Shown: in pieces, positions 8,161 through 16,026 of the stretch
Layout of the letters: every line of letters begins with the position of its first letter
How positions within the stretch are numbered: the first letter of the stretch is position 1
Source: a virus
IMG/VR virus record: IMGVR_UViG_3300044732_000635
Coordinates: 1-43,989 of that record
DNA: 43,989 nucleotides
Reading direction: 5' to 3' (one strand)
The notes under the pieces: generated by a model
What the model saw: the letters and a program-made list of their open reading frames with translations, nothing else
The model's database searches: none
Told to the model about the DNA's origin: nothing
Made by a program: the position numbers and the translations under genes

Positions 8161-9150
8161 TTATAGATTCGCGAAGAAGTCTTCGCGCGACAGAAACGTC
8201 TTCTGAGCCATAATCCGACCCAGTTCGTACTTCCTGCCAGTCTTCTTGTGCGACCAGATCGCAGCCGCATACGCATCGGAATCACCGACGACCACATTGC
8301 GGAACGCCTTGTTGCTCGGAACAGGGAACAACGTGCACCGACAATGAGCATGAACCGTCGCATTGCCGTCCACACGGAACGGACGCGGACCTCGGTGATT
8401 GTCACGCGAGTGCGTGAACGAGTCGCGGTAGTACACCGCTCCCTTGGTAGCCAGCATCAGGCAGAACGAGCATGCACCAACAGACGGCACGCGGATGTAC
8501 CGCTGCACGCCTGGCATCACGTCGCCTATGCCCTGCCGCATACGCTGCGTGTGACTCGTGTTCCGACGCGCCCGACGAGTCTCAGCATCAAACTCAGCAG
8601 AGCGATGCTCCTTAAGCCACTGCTCCCACTCAGCATCACGCGCGGCCCAGTCAAGGTCATTCGTGTCAGCCTTGAGGACATCCACTGCCGCCTTGCGGAA
8701 CTCATCATGGACAGCGTCAGAGACAGCCTCCATGAGGTGTGCCTTGGTCATCTGCATCGCGAGGTCAGCAGGCATGCCGTTCTCAATGCGGTGAAGAATC
8801 GCGGAAGGCGCACTGCCGAGCAGATTCTGCACAGGCAAACCAGACGGTAAACGCAAGTTTCGCTGCTCAGCCTCAACAGGAACTGCAATCCCATGCAGCC
8901 CCGCACCAGTGCCCAGCGCCAGCGTCGACAGATACACCGCCATCGTGTTGCGGCCCGCCATCTGCTGAGCAGCGATCAACTGGGCATACAACGGAGCGAC
9001 ACGAGGCCACTCGCGCTCGAAATTGCTCAGCGTCACCATGTTCAGGATCTGACTAGCAATCACCACACCCTGGCGACGATAGGTCTCCAGTTCACGGATG
9101 ATGCGCGCACGCTGCTGAGCAGTGAAACGCGCACCCGTCATCGTGCTCAC
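8161..9150 (-). CDS. MuF/VG15-like minor capsid protein
   Basis: A 329-residue protein between portal and scaffold. The C-terminal part carries VPSVGACSFCLMLATKGAVY at about residues 224-243 and later AHCRC, the Cys-X2-Cys and His/Cys arrangement of MuF/VG15-type head proteins. Their conserved C-terminal domain packs near the portal and may bind metal. The N-terminal 200 residues are helical. The GTG at 9150 overlaps the portal stop (GTGA), indicating coupling; ATG at 9141 is the alternative start. No toxin domain fused to the C-terminus is visible. Confidence 0.8.
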   Translation of the reverse strand: MSTMTGARFTAQQRARIIRELETYRRQGVVIASQILNMVTLSNFEREWPRVAPLYAQLIAAQQMAGRNTMAVYLSTLALGTGAGLHGIAVPVEAEQRNLRLPSGLPVQNLLGSAPSAILHRIENGMPADLAMQMTKAHLMEAVSDAVHDEFRKAAVDVLKADTNDLDWAARDAEWEQWLKEHRSAEFDAETRRARRNTSHTQRMRQGIGDVMPGVQRYIRVPSVGACSFCLMLATKGAVYYRDSFTHSRDNHRGPRPFRVDGNATVHAHCRCTLFPVPSNKAFRNVVVGDSDAYAAAIWSHKKTGRKYELGRIMAQKTFLSREDFFANL

Positions 9151-10487
9151 GGAGCACCGTTAGCCGACCCTGCACCAATCGGGGCCTGGCTCGGAGCCAT
9201 ACCGAATGCGGCAGCCGAAGTAGCAGCAGCAGTCGCCTGCTCCTTAGCCGAGGCATCCATCACACGCTTGATCGCCTGCGGAGTGAGACCGAGGCGCTCG
9301 AGTAGGAACTCCATCGGAAGGCCCATCGAGCGGAGTTTCAAGGCACCATCAACGCGCTGCGCATCAGAACGACGCTCAAGATCAGCCCACAGCACCTCAG
9401 CATCATCAGCGATCTCGTACCCGACGATGTTGCCACCGAGACGCGCGGCGTACTCGATAGCCTCGCCCCACTGCAACTGGCGCTCCTGCACCTTCGCAGC
9501 AAGACCAGCCTCGAGAGCAACAAGTGCCTCAGCGGAGATGTTGGAGATAGTGTGCGGAGCCAGCAGATGCGGCGGAGTCTGTGAAACAGCAGCAGCCTGG
9601 CGAATGTCATCCTCAACCGCACGCAGATGAGCGTCGAACGGAGACTCCGACCACTCACCGAAGCGAGCATCGGGATTCTCACTAACCACAATCTGGTCAA
9701 CACCGACGCGGAACGGCGGAATGGCATTGCCTTCCTCGTCCTGCTCAATGCTGATGCCACTGATGTAGCGCTGGCGCCACGAAGCAGCGCGCTGCACCAG
9801 AAGGCGGTCAGCGATCGTCTGCAGAATGCGGCGCTGAGGTGACGCAATAAGCGAGATCTCGCTCATGTCACGCCCGCGCGAGTCAAGACGGTTCGGGAAG
9901 CGCACCAGCGGCGTAGCACCAGCATTGTGCGGCGTTTCCTCGACAACGACCCAGCCACGCTCCCAGTCCTTGGTCGACCTACGCAGCGCGTAGATCACCT
10001 CGTCCGTGTAGAGCCAGCCGTAGTCATCAACCGTCTTCGCGCCGAGCAAAACCTTCGTCGGGTCAGTTGGGTCGTACTTCACCGACAGGTTCAGGGGTGA
10101 CTCTGCCGAGAACTTCGGCATGTCACCATTCGGGACCACCGACAGGAAGCCCGAGCCAAAGATCATGGCGTCGCGGTACAGCAACGTCTGCCGAGCATCG
10201 AAGTTCGACGACTGCAGCCACTGCCACACCGTGTCATCGTTCTGACCAGTGCCAGTCGAGCGGATACCTTCGATCTGCAGGCGGTCAACCACCGCAGACA
10301 CGATCAGCGCACAGATGTTGAGGTCAGCGCGGGAGAGCAGATCCTGATACTCCTGCGCGAGCATCGAACGGTTGACACTGGGCAGGTACGGAGGCTCAAA
10401 CTCGCCTCGGTGGTACTTGTCCCACTGCTCCAACTGCTCCCACTTGGCATTGCCGATCAAGTCGACGAATGTCTTGACAACTTCCAT
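9147..10487 (-). CDS. Portal protein, SPP1 gp6-like
   Basis: A 446-residue protein forming the dodecameric DNA entry channel. Recognisable portal-family phrases include NICALIVSAVVDRLQIEGIR, LLYRDAMIFGSGFLSVVPN, ASWRQRYISGI and SQTPPHLLAPHTISNISAEA; the last is the conserved segment preceding the crown helices. The C-terminus is Ala-rich. ATG at 10487 is chosen because GGAGGGG lies six bases upstream; the in-frame TTG at 10517 has no site. It follows the large terminase with a 33-bp gap. Confidence 0.93.
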   Translation of the reverse strand: MEVVKTFVDLIGNAKWEQLEQWDKYHRGEFEPPYLPSVNRSMLAQEYQDLLSRADLNICALIVSAVVDRLQIEGIRSTGTGQNDDTVWQWLQSSNFDARQTLLYRDAMIFGSGFLSVVPNGDMPKFSAESPLNLSVKYDPTDPTKVLLGAKTVDDYGWLYTDEVIYALRRSTKDWERGWVVVEETPHNAGATPLVRFPNRLDSRGRDMSEISLIASPQRRILQTIADRLLVQRAASWRQRYISGISIEQDEEGNAIPPFRVGVDQIVVSENPDARFGEWSESPFDAHLRAVEDDIRQAAAVSQTPPHLLAPHTISNISAEALVALEAGLAAKVQERQLQWGEAIEYAARLGGNIVGYEIADDAEVLWADLERRSDAQRVDGALKLRSMGLPMEFLLERLGLTPQAIKRVMDASAKEQATAAATSAAAFGMAPSQAPIGAGSANGAP

Positions 10488-10520
10488 GCGCCCCTCCAAG
10501 GCTGACGGCGCATCCAACGC

Positions 10521-12050
10521 CTAGAACGCGAAGACCTTAGGCTTCGGCTTGCGGTACTCGTCTTTCCAGAACTCGGCACGATCAAGTGCCATAACTGCAC
10601 ACACCGCAAGGTCGATCTTGCGAGAAGTGCCGCGCGATTCCTTCACCAGGCGAGAACCACGGTTATCGACCTTGAGCATGGCGTTCGAGATGTGACGCGC
10701 CAGGCGCAAATCTCCGTCATGCTGAATGGTCTTATTCACCACGCCCTCGTACATGCGCGAGGTAGCGGGGCCCATGCGGTTAGCCGTCTGCGGGAACTCC
10801 ACGACAGGCAGGCGTTCATCAAGAAGAACCTGCATCGTGCGCGCCCAGCGGTACGGGTCACATGCGATCTCAAGGACATTCCACGTGCGTGCGCACTCGC
10901 GGATACGGTCCTCGACATCGAGAACGTCAACAGTCCAGTGCTCATCCGCGTGTGGCGGGCGCTCCCAGACACCAGCGACGAAGATGTGTGGCTTCTCGTC
11001 TTCATTGACGGGAATCTTCACACCGACGAGCGCCGTCGTATCGTTGTTGTACGAGCCGTCAAGGGCGAGAACCACGGGATCACCGAGGCCAACCTCAGCC
11101 GTACCCTGAACTGCGTCCCAGGCACCAGTCGGGAGCCATGCAGTTGCGGTGTCGACCCACAGATTGAGTCGCTTCGTACGGAACTCAGCCTCAGGCGTGC
11201 GAAGCACAGCAGCCGCGAAGTCTTCGGGGTCTTGGATGTCTCCGAAGCCAGGGTTCGCCTGCTTCCACACCTCGGGATCGCGGTGATCAGCATCGATCTT
11301 CTTCGGCGCCCACCAGGCCATGCCGAACGACGGGTCTTCAACCTCACCAGCCGCTACACGGACGCCGTAGTTGAACATCCCATAGCAGAGCGATTCGTTT
11401 CCGAAGCGGTCGTACTTGACGCCCGCCGTCGTGATGCCAACCATCTGCGGATCAGGCCGTGCAGCCATTGCGAGGCTGAACACGTCCCACAGTGATCGGT
11501 CAGGCAGGGCGTGAACCTCGTCCACGATGACGTAGGTCGGGTTCAGGCCCTCGAGTTGCGGGGCCTCAGCAGCCATGACGCGCATCACCGAGTTAGTACC
11601 AGGCACCTCGATGGCGTCGCGGTACAACTTCGTCATACCAGACAGTTCAGGATCGAGTTCGACCATGCGTCGGGTAGTACCGAAGACGATACGGGCCTGC
11701 TCACGGGTCGTGGCGACAGTGAACACCTCACCGCCGTCGGCACCGAGGATCAACTCGTAGAGAGCGAGACCAGACAGCAGTGCGGACTTACCCGACTTAC
11801 GCGGGAGACCGATCAGAGCCTGGCGGAAACGCTTCTTGCCGTCAGCGCGACGCGACAGCGTCCAGTCCATCAGATGTGACTGCCACGGGCGCAAGTGAAT
11901 GTGCGAACCCGTCTTACCACCGACGGAGTCCTTCACCACGCGCGCGTAGTTCTCGATGAACTGCGTCGCGAGGTCGCCGTCACCGCGCTTCATCTCGGCA
12001 GCAGATGCCTTCGTGATGTAGCGGGGAGGCCAACCGTTCGCGGCACTCAC
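10521..12050 (-). CDS. Terminase large subunit
   Basis: A 509-residue DNA packaging motor and nuclease. The Walker A-like segment LIGLPRKSGKSALLSGLALY lies near residues 87-106 and the Walker B YVIVDEVHAL near 173-182. RNase H-like nuclease strands include VLALDGSYNNDTTALVGV (catalytic Asp near residue 334) and later LEIACDPYRWARTM. It cleaves and translocates DNA with the small subunit and portal. The GTG start overlaps the small-subunit stop (GTGA). Confidence 0.96.
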   Translation of the reverse strand: MSAANGWPPRYITKASAAEMKRGDGDLATQFIENYARVVKDSVGGKTGSHIHLRPWQSHLMDWTLSRRADGKKRFRQALIGLPRKSGKSALLSGLALYELILGADGGEVFTVATTREQARIVFGTTRRMVELDPELSGMTKLYRDAIEVPGTNSVMRVMAAEAPQLEGLNPTYVIVDEVHALPDRSLWDVFSLAMAARPDPQMVGITTAGVKYDRFGNESLCYGMFNYGVRVAAGEVEDPSFGMAWWAPKKIDADHRDPEVWKQANPGFGDIQDPEDFAAAVLRTPEAEFRTKRLNLWVDTATAWLPTGAWDAVQGTAEVGLGDPVVLALDGSYNNDTTALVGVKIPVNEDEKPHIFVAGVWERPPHADEHWTVDVLDVEDRIRECARTWNVLEIACDPYRWARTMQVLLDERLPVVEFPQTANRMGPATSRMYEGVVNKTIQHDGDLRLARHISNAMLKVDNRGSRLVKESRGTSRKIDLAVCAVMALDRAEFWKDEYRKPKPKVFAF

Positions 12051-12511
12051 TTCGCGTCCTTGAGCGCCTTCAACTTCTCGAGAGTTGACTGCGCCTTCAC
12101 CTCAGCGAGGCCCAGGCGCGAGCGGTCAGTCGGAGTCAGCCCGAGGAGGGACAGCATCTTCACCATCTCAGACTCGATAGTCGAGATCATGCCCACCAGT
12201 GGGTTCGCGTATGCGTAGCCCTTGTCGGTGAAGAGGATGAAGGCGTTGTTCGAGTTTGAGAGTTGCTCGACCATCTCAGCGTGGCGATCGACCTTCGCGC
12301 AGTACGCAGCGAGCAGGTCAAAGTCAGTAGCGCCAGTCCAGGCACGAGCAGTGTCGAGGATGCGGTTCCAAGCCTCGAGGCCCTTCTCCCCCAGGTCCAC
12401 TGGAGGCTCAGCCACTGCACCGATGATGGCGATCTCGCCAGGCTTCGGTAGGGCGCGCTTGCCAGGGTTGCCGAGTGCACGCTTGCGCTCGATGGGGACG
12501 GGTGCGGTCAT
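12047..12511 (-). CDS. Terminase small subunit, P27-like
   Basis: A 154-residue protein. Its N-terminus (RKRALGNPGKRALPKPGE) is the signature of P27-type small terminases, which recognise the packaging site. Helical segments and a C-terminal LAEVKAQSTLEKLKALKDAK follow. ATG at 12511 is preceded by AGGAGG; an upstream extension to 12691 is proline/arginine-rich low-complexity translation and is rejected. It is the first gene of the leftward late operon and is divergent from the rightward GP88 island. Confidence 0.9.
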   Translation of the reverse strand: MTAPVPIERKRALGNPGKRALPKPGEIAIIGAVAEPPVDLGEKGLEAWNRILDTARAWTGATDFDLLAAYCAKVDRHAEMVEQLSNSNNAFILFTDKGYAYANPLVGMISTIESEMVKMLSLLGLTPTDRSRLGLAEVKAQSTLEKLKALKDAK

Positions 12512-12784
12512 GGAATGCCTCCTGGGCGGTTGTGCCGCATCAGGCGGCGAGAGGGTAGAACGTCCGCTTATCGGACACTGCCAGGGGGGCAGAGTGCGGC
12601 GGCATGTGTGGCGTGGGCGCGGGGGGGCGGCTCGCGTGGGCGGGATGGGTGCCCCCCACGGTAGGCACGTCCCCCGCGTGACGTAGGTCACACGAAAGGA
12701 TGGAACGCGAGACGTTTAGCGCACGTCGAATGGTGGAAGGCTTGAGACATGAGGCGCAAGGCCTCACCTAACGAAAGGCAAGAC
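12512..12784. promoter_or_regulatory. Divergent intergenic region, candidate packaging/late-promoter site
   Basis: This 273-bp gene-free stretch separates the late operon (left) and the GP88 island (right). It is GC-rich with long G runs near 12585-12632. It has a perfect dyad GTGAC-GTAG-GTCAC at 12678-12691 and a hairpin TGAGGC-GCAAG-GCCTCA at 12750-12766 directly before the first rightward gene. Its place beside the small terminase makes it a reasonable place for a cos/pac site, but no site can be proven from sequence alone. Confidence 0.4.
12768..12784 (+). promoter_or_regulatory. Repeated translation leader, copy 1
   Basis: CTAACGAAAGGCAAGAC directly precedes the ATG at 12785. Near-identical leaders precede the genes at 13141 (13126-13139) and 14193 (14176-14192). 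AAAGG is the likely ribosome site. Each copy lies just after a hairpin. Confidence 0.8.
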
Positions 12785-13066
12785 ATGGACGTTTGGACGT
12801 ACACCACGGACGGGCGCGAGTACACCGTCGCGAAGACTCTCGGGCGCGACACGTACAACGTGTACGCACGCGGCGCCTACGTAGGCACCGCCGACGCCCT
12901 GGCAGGCGCGCCGATCATCGCCGACGCGCACGCAAAGCGCGAGGTAAAGCGCGCCGAGCGCCTCGAGCGCGACAACGTCACCGCGCGTCAATTCGAGAGC
13001 GCACGCGCCGACAGAGTGCGCGCCGAGAATGCTCTCGTGTGGTCACTCATTGAGGAAGCGCGCTAG
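12785..13066 (+). CDS. Small hypothetical protein, first gene of rightward island
   Basis: A 93-residue protein I do not recognise. The first 45 residues look like a small beta-rich fold (WTYTTDGREYTVAKTLGRDT, NVYARGAYVGTADALAG). The rest is a highly charged helix (AHAKREVKRAERLERDNVTA). The ATG at 12785 directly follows the shared leader. Codons ending in C or G dominate, with many CTC, GCG and CGC, unlike the leftward genes. It lies upstream of the GP88-like gene with a hairpin between them. It may be a nucleic-acid or partner-binding accessory; no function can be assigned. Confidence 0.75.
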   Translation: MDVWTYTTDGREYTVAKTLGRDTYNVYARGAYVGTADALAGAPIIADAHAKREVKRAERLERDNVTARQFESARADRVRAENALVWSLIEEAR

Positions 13067-13079
13067 TCGTTTCACGTGA

Positions 13080-13101
13080 GGCACGGGCTCGAGTCCGTGC
13101 C
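13080..13101 (+). terminator. Intergenic hairpin between first and second island genes
   Basis: GGCACGG and CCGTGCC form a perfect 7-bp stem round an 8-base loop, 14 bases after the stop of the first gene. No T run follows, so it may act as an attenuator, RNA stabiliser or processing site rather than a full terminator. Confidence 0.5.
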
Positions 13102-13125
13102 GCGCGTAAGGCGACTAGGCCGAAT

Positions 13126-13139
13126 ACGAAAGGCAAGAC
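13126..13139 (+). promoter_or_regulatory. Repeated translation leader, copy 2
   Basis: ACGAAAGGCAAGAC ends one base before the ATG at 13141 and matches the leaders of the first and third island genes, implying shared translation control or cassette duplication. Confidence 0.75.
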
Positions 13140-13140
13140 G

Positions 13141-14115
13141 ATGACAACGGAATCCCTCGAGCGCATGTCAGACGCCGTCTGCGTCGACACTCCCCCGCGC
13201 GCGGCACTCACTTACGCCGAGCGCCTCATGCTCGCCGCATTCGATAGCGGCATGCTCGCGGGCCTCTCGGCCTCGCGCGATCGTTCTGCAGTAGGCAACG
13301 CGCGCCGCGCATACGCCGAGTATCGCAAGGCGCGCGGATACGCAACGCACGCCGAGATGCTCACGCGCCCCGAATCTCAACCGAAACTCGGCAAGGGCGA
13401 ACGGTACGCGCTCGGGCTCATGCTCACGCCCGCGCGCTCTCTCGCATTCGCCGACGCGGGACTCTCGCGACCCGTCAACGCGTGCCCGCGTGCGTCTCGC
13501 GGATGCGAGTCCGCATGTCTCGCGACTAGCGGGCACGGCGCATTCACGTCGACGCAGAAGGCGCGGCAAGTGCGGCACGGGTTCTTACTGTCAGACCCGT
13601 ACTCGGCAGGCGTGCTTATTGGTGCCGAGACATTGCGCGCCGTGCGCAAGTACGGGCCCGACAACGTGACGCTACGCCTCAACGTGCTCACGGACTACCG
13701 CTGGGAATTCATCGCACCGCAAGCCCTGGCACGTCTCGAGACTCTCGGCGTGCGCGTGTACGACTACACCGCATGGACGCCCGCCGACCGTGACCCCGTG
13801 CACGGATACGCGCTCACGTACTCGGCGAAAGAATCGGCGCACACATCCGCCGAGTATCTCGAGGCTCTACTACTTGATGGGCACAATGTCGCGGTGCCCT
13901 TCACTACTCGCAAGGGTGAAGACTTGCCCGCGTGGCACACGTTCGACGTGCCGCGCGATAGGTACTCGATCCTTTTCGAGGTCACCGACGGCGACCTCAC
14001 GGACGATCGCACGGACGACCCTCGCGGGCCCGTCGGCGTCATTATCGGACTCCGTGCAAAAGGCGCGAAAGGTAAGGCGGACTCTAGCGGTTTCATTCGC
14101 GAGCCCATGCGCTAG
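13141..14115 (+). CDS. GP88-family protein
   Basis: A 324-residue protein resembling the phage GP88 family, of unknown function. The diagnostic region is near residues 98-135: RYALGLMLTPARSLAFADAG is followed by CPRASRGCESACLATSGHG, a Cys-X6-Cys-X3-Cys cluster that could bind metal. VTLRLNVLTDYRWEF, GVRVYDYTAWTP and YALTYSAKESAHTS follow, suggesting alternating strands and helices in a barrel-like fold. It has the shared leader and the C/G-ending codons of the island. It is the largest gene of the rightward operon. Function is not inferred beyond the family. Confidence 0.75.
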   Translation: MTTESLERMSDAVCVDTPPRAALTYAERLMLAAFDSGMLAGLSASRDRSAVGNARRAYAEYRKARGYATHAEMLTRPESQPKLGKGERYALGLMLTPARSLAFADAGLSRPVNACPRASRGCESACLATSGHGAFTSTQKARQVRHGFLLSDPYSAGVLIGAETLRAVRKYGPDNVTLRLNVLTDYRWEFIAPQALARLETLGVRVYDYTAWTPADRDPVHGYALTYSAKESAHTSAEYLEALLLDGHNVAVPFTTRKGEDLPAWHTFDVPRDRYSILFEVTDGDLTDDRTDDPRGPVGVIIGLRAKGAKGKADSSGFIREPMR

Positions 14116-14129
14116 TCGTCTCACGGTAG

Positions 14130-14151
14130 GCGCGCGGCATTAGTCGCGCGC
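14130..14151 (+). terminator. Intergenic hairpin between GP88 gene and third island gene
   Basis: GCGCGCG and CGCGCGC form a perfect 7-bp stem with an 8-base loop, 14 bases after the GP88 stop, the same spacing as the hairpin at 13080-13101. A second small stem (GTGCC/GGCAC) follows before the shared leader. Confidence 0.5.
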
Positions 14152-14175
14152 ACTCCGTGCCATTACTAGCGGCAC

Positions 14176-14192
14176 CTAACGAAAGGCACGAC
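14176..14192 (+). promoter_or_regulatory. Repeated translation leader, copy 3
   Basis: CTAACGAAAGGCACGAC directly precedes the ATG at 14193 and differs from copy 1 at one base. Confidence 0.8.
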
Positions 14193-14477
14193 ATGACCGA
14201 CACAAGCGCACCCGCGCTCGATCTCTCGCCGTTCACTGTCGACGCGCTCGCGCGCTTCGCATTGAATGATCCGACTCTCACGGGCAACGCGCGCACGTTC
14301 GCGCGTCCGTATCTCGAGGCTCTCACCGCGTGCGAGACTCTCGCGGACAACTATGGCGCCGACTCGGCGCGCATGCTCGCGGCGTACGCCGTCTCTAATC
14401 TCGGCGCGTGGCGCGGCGACAGTGCGCGCGCGTGGAAAGCCGAGATGAACGCGCGTCTGCGCAAGGTGACGCGATGA
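14193..14477 (+). CDS. Small hypothetical protein of rightward island
   Basis: A 94-residue helical protein (MTDTSAPALDLSPFTVDALA ... ) with no recognised family. Two or three helices rich in Ala and Leu are visible, with a basic C-terminus (AWKAEMNARLRKVTR). Expression follows the third copy of the shared leader. Its stop overlaps the start of the next gene (ATGA), so the last three island genes are coupled. Function unknown. Confidence 0.7.
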   Translation: MTDTSAPALDLSPFTVDALARFALNDPTLTGNARTFARPYLEALTACETLADNYGADSARMLAAYAVSNLGAWRGDSARAWKAEMNARLRKVTR

Positions 14478-14596
14478 ACGCGCGCCCTGTACGTCTCACG
14501 GCTCGCGGGCGCATGCTCGCGGGCCTCGCGTTCGCGCTCGCACTTGCGGGGCTCTCGGCAGTGCTCGAGGGACTATCGGCAATGGTGGCGTCATGA
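14474..14596 (+). CDS. Small single-pass membrane protein
   Basis: A 40-residue product with a basic N-terminus (MNARPVRLTARGR) and one hydrophobic segment (MLAGLAFALALAGLSAVLEG), giving a likely single transmembrane helix with the N-terminus inside. The ATG overlaps the upstream stop and the gene overlaps the next start in the same way (ATGA). The opening bases ATGAACGCGCGCC are shared with the next gene, suggesting local duplication. It could be a small holin- or toxin-like membrane peptide, but nothing specific supports that. Confidence 0.6.
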   Translation: MNARPVRLTARGRMLAGLAFALALAGLSAVLEGLSAMVAS

Positions 14597-14784
14597 ACGC
14601 GCGCCGCATACGTGCGTTCCGCGCGCTCTCACTCGAGCCCTGCCAGTGTGGCGGGCCCGCGTCCGTAGTTGAGACGCGCGCCGCGCGTGGCGTCCCTACG
14701 TGCAAGGCGTGCGCGCTCTCGCGTGCTCGCGACAACTACGCCCGACGGAAGGATGACGCCATGACTCGGCGAGAGTCTTTCTAG
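14593..14784 (+). CDS. Small zinc-ribbon protein
   Basis: A 63-residue basic protein with CQCGG near residue 17 and CKAC near residue 40, a CxC/CxxC pattern consistent with a small zinc ribbon. Arg-rich stretches surround it (NARRIRAFRALSLEP, SRARDNYARRKDD). It may bind nucleic acid. It is coupled to the membrane peptide gene by a 4-base overlap and ends the rightward operon. Confidence 0.65.
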   Translation: MNARRIRAFRALSLEPCQCGGPASVVETRAARGVPTCKACALSRARDNYARRKDDAMTRRESF

Positions 14785-15014
14785 ACGCACTGACGTTCGA
14801 TCGTCCGCGCCGTAGCGGCGTAGTGCAGAACCTTCCTAGCCCTAGTGAAATGGGCACCTACTCGAGCGCGCCTAGTGGCTCGAGCGACTCGGCGAGCCCC
14901 CGTGCATTGCACGCGGGGCCCGTCGGCATGCGCTCGAGCCTCTCGACATTCTCGAGCGCTTTCGCATGCCCTGGCACCGTCACGGGCTCGAGCCCTCACG
15001 CGTGCCCGTCTCGC

Positions 15015-15041
15015 GCCCGTAGCGGGGCGAACGGCGCCCGC
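15015..15041 (+). repeat. 27-bp direct repeat, copy 1
   Basis: The 27 bases starting GCCCGTAGCGGGGCG recur exactly at 15164-15190. Each copy contains a GGGCG/CGCCC mini-hairpin. Confidence 0.9.
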
Positions 15042-15163
15042 GTGGCAGATAGTGCCCGCGCGCATGCTCTCGCGCCTACGGGCTCGAGGGGCCCACGCAA
15101 TTGCATGCGCCCCACGGGCTCGCGTTCGCGTGCACTTTCGCCCCTAAGGGGAAGCCCTGTAAA

Positions 15164-15190
15164 GCCCGTAGCGGGGCGAACGGCGCCCGC
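15164..15190 (+). repeat. 27-bp direct repeat, copy 2
   Basis: Exact second copy of the repeat at 15015-15041, 149 bp apart. Confidence 0.9.
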
Positions 15191-15257
15191 TCGAGTACTT
15201 GTGCCCGATAGGGCTCTCGAGCCCTTAGGGACCGTCCTAGGGCACCCTCACGCGTTG

Positions 15258-15353
15258 CCCCCTATTCGAGAGCCCGCGCGCCCCCCATTCGAGGTATACG
15301 GCGCGCCCCCCATTCGGGGGACATGTAGAGGAAATGTCCCCCATTCAGGGGAC
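15258..15353. repeat. Four C-run/ATTC boxes, iteron-like
   Basis: A run of 5-6 C/T bases followed by ATTC occurs four times, with the ATTC at 15264, 15287, 15312 and 15343 (spacing 23, 25 and 31 bp). The last two are dyads: CCCCC-ATTC-GGGGG (15307-15320, allowing overlap) and GTCCCC...GGGGAC (15336-15353). They could be protein-binding iterons, or hairpins ending the leftward HNH transcript. Confidence 0.6.
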
Positions 15354-15459
15354 GGTTGGACAAACGCGACATTTCGGACAGGCCCTCCTGCCCCTTACCA
15401 GTAAAGGGCTCAGAGATTCATCCAGTAAAGATTCCAGAGAACCATTTTACTCAGAGTGT

Positions 15460-15789
15460 CTAGAGACACGTTCGAGTGTTCTCCAAGCGAGTCTTCTCAG
15501 CATGGCAAGGCTTGCACAAAGTCTGCATGTTCTCTACCGCATGCTCACCAGCATCAGCCAGCCGAGCAAGATGGTCAGCCTCAAGCGAGCGGCCCGACAG
15601 ATCCCTCAACCCGCACATCTGGCACGTGTAGTCATCACGAAACAGCACCTGACGGCGAAGCCTCGTCGAGACCGTCCGAGACACACGGCGCTTCACCGAA
15701 GGGCGAGTATCAGGCAGCGTGTGCTGCTGGCAACGCGACTTCGGTGACGGGCGACCGCAGACAACGCACGGGCGCGGAGCAGAAGTCAC
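15460..15789 (-). CDS. HNH endonuclease
   Basis: A 109-residue protein with an N-terminal knuckle CVVCGRPSPKSRC, a basic linker and an HNH core: VLFRDDYTCQMCGLRDL, then LEADHLARLADAGEHAVENM and CKPCHAEKT. The two CxxC pairs bind structural zinc and EADH carries the catalytic His. Phage HNH nucleases near terminase genes often assist cos cleavage and packaging; others are mobile homing enzymes. The start is GTG at 15789, overlapping the upstream stop (GTGA) after a GAGG site. Confidence 0.85.
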   Translation of the reverse strand: MTSAPRPCVVCGRPSPKSRCQQHTLPDTRPSVKRRVSRTVSTRLRRQVLFRDDYTCQMCGLRDLSGRSLEADHLARLADAGEHAVENMQTLCKPCHAEKTRLENTRTCL

Positions 15790-15971
15790 TGCGTCACGAC
15801 CTCGACAGCATGGGCTCGGCACACGGCGATCATCGGTCGCGGATTCGGGGCAGGCGTCGGATGGACAGCCAGCGAAGCAGGAGCACCGCAACGGCGACCA
15901 GACTCGTCACGGAAGGCACAGCGATAGCCCGAGGTGCGCAGCACCTGTAGGGCAGTTCTCGTGTCATCCAT
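15786..15971 (-). CDS. Small Cys/His-rich hypothetical protein
   Basis: A 61-residue protein with paired cysteines and a C-terminal Cys-His: YRCAFRDESGRRCGAPA, then VCRAHAVEVV. The pattern suggests one bound zinc. ATG at 15971 follows GGAG at good spacing; the TTG at 15983 is rejected as it overlaps that site. It is coupled to the HNH gene and may be its partner. No family recognised. Confidence 0.65.
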   Translation of the reverse strand: MDDTRTALQVLRTSGYRCAFRDESGRRCGAPASLAVHPTPAPNPRPMIAVCRAHAVEVVTQ

Positions 15972-15984
15972 TGAAGGCTCCAAA

Positions 15985-16026
15985 ACGTGAGGGGGGAGGG
16001 GTGTCTAGACGTGAGGGGGGAGGGGT
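15985..16026 (+). repeat. Two 18-bp G-rich direct repeats
   Basis: ACGTGAGGGGGGAGGGGT occurs exactly at 15985-16002 and 16009-16026, 24 bp apart, just upstream of the leftward HNH gene pair. The four long G runs could form a G-quadruplex on the plus strand. The second copy also starts a hairpin GGGGGGAG/CTCCCCCC. A binding site for a regulator of the HNH pair is possible. Confidence 0.85.

Larger units (their letters stand above)
14785..15459. other. Gene-free GC-rich repeat tract
   Basis: About 675 bp where I see no convincing gene. Open frames exist on both strands but are low-complexity Pro/Arg/Ser/Ala with no ribosome sites. CTCGAG and GCGCGC words are frequent. It holds a perfect 27-bp direct repeat, several GGGCG/CGCCC hairpins and a cluster of C-run/ATTC boxes at 15258-15353. 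It separates the end of the rightward island from the end of the leftward HNH gene, so convergent termination or a replication or packaging role is possible. Confidence 0.6.

Noticed and set aside
12560-12700. Exact cos cleavage site
   Set aside because: G-rich stretches and a dyad are present beside the terminase, but without virion end sequences no overhang can be assigned.
14823-15404. 193-codon rightward open frame in the GC-rich tract
   Set aside because: Low-complexity Ser/Pro/Arg/Ala translation, no ribosome site, and internal repeats that are not in phase with codons.
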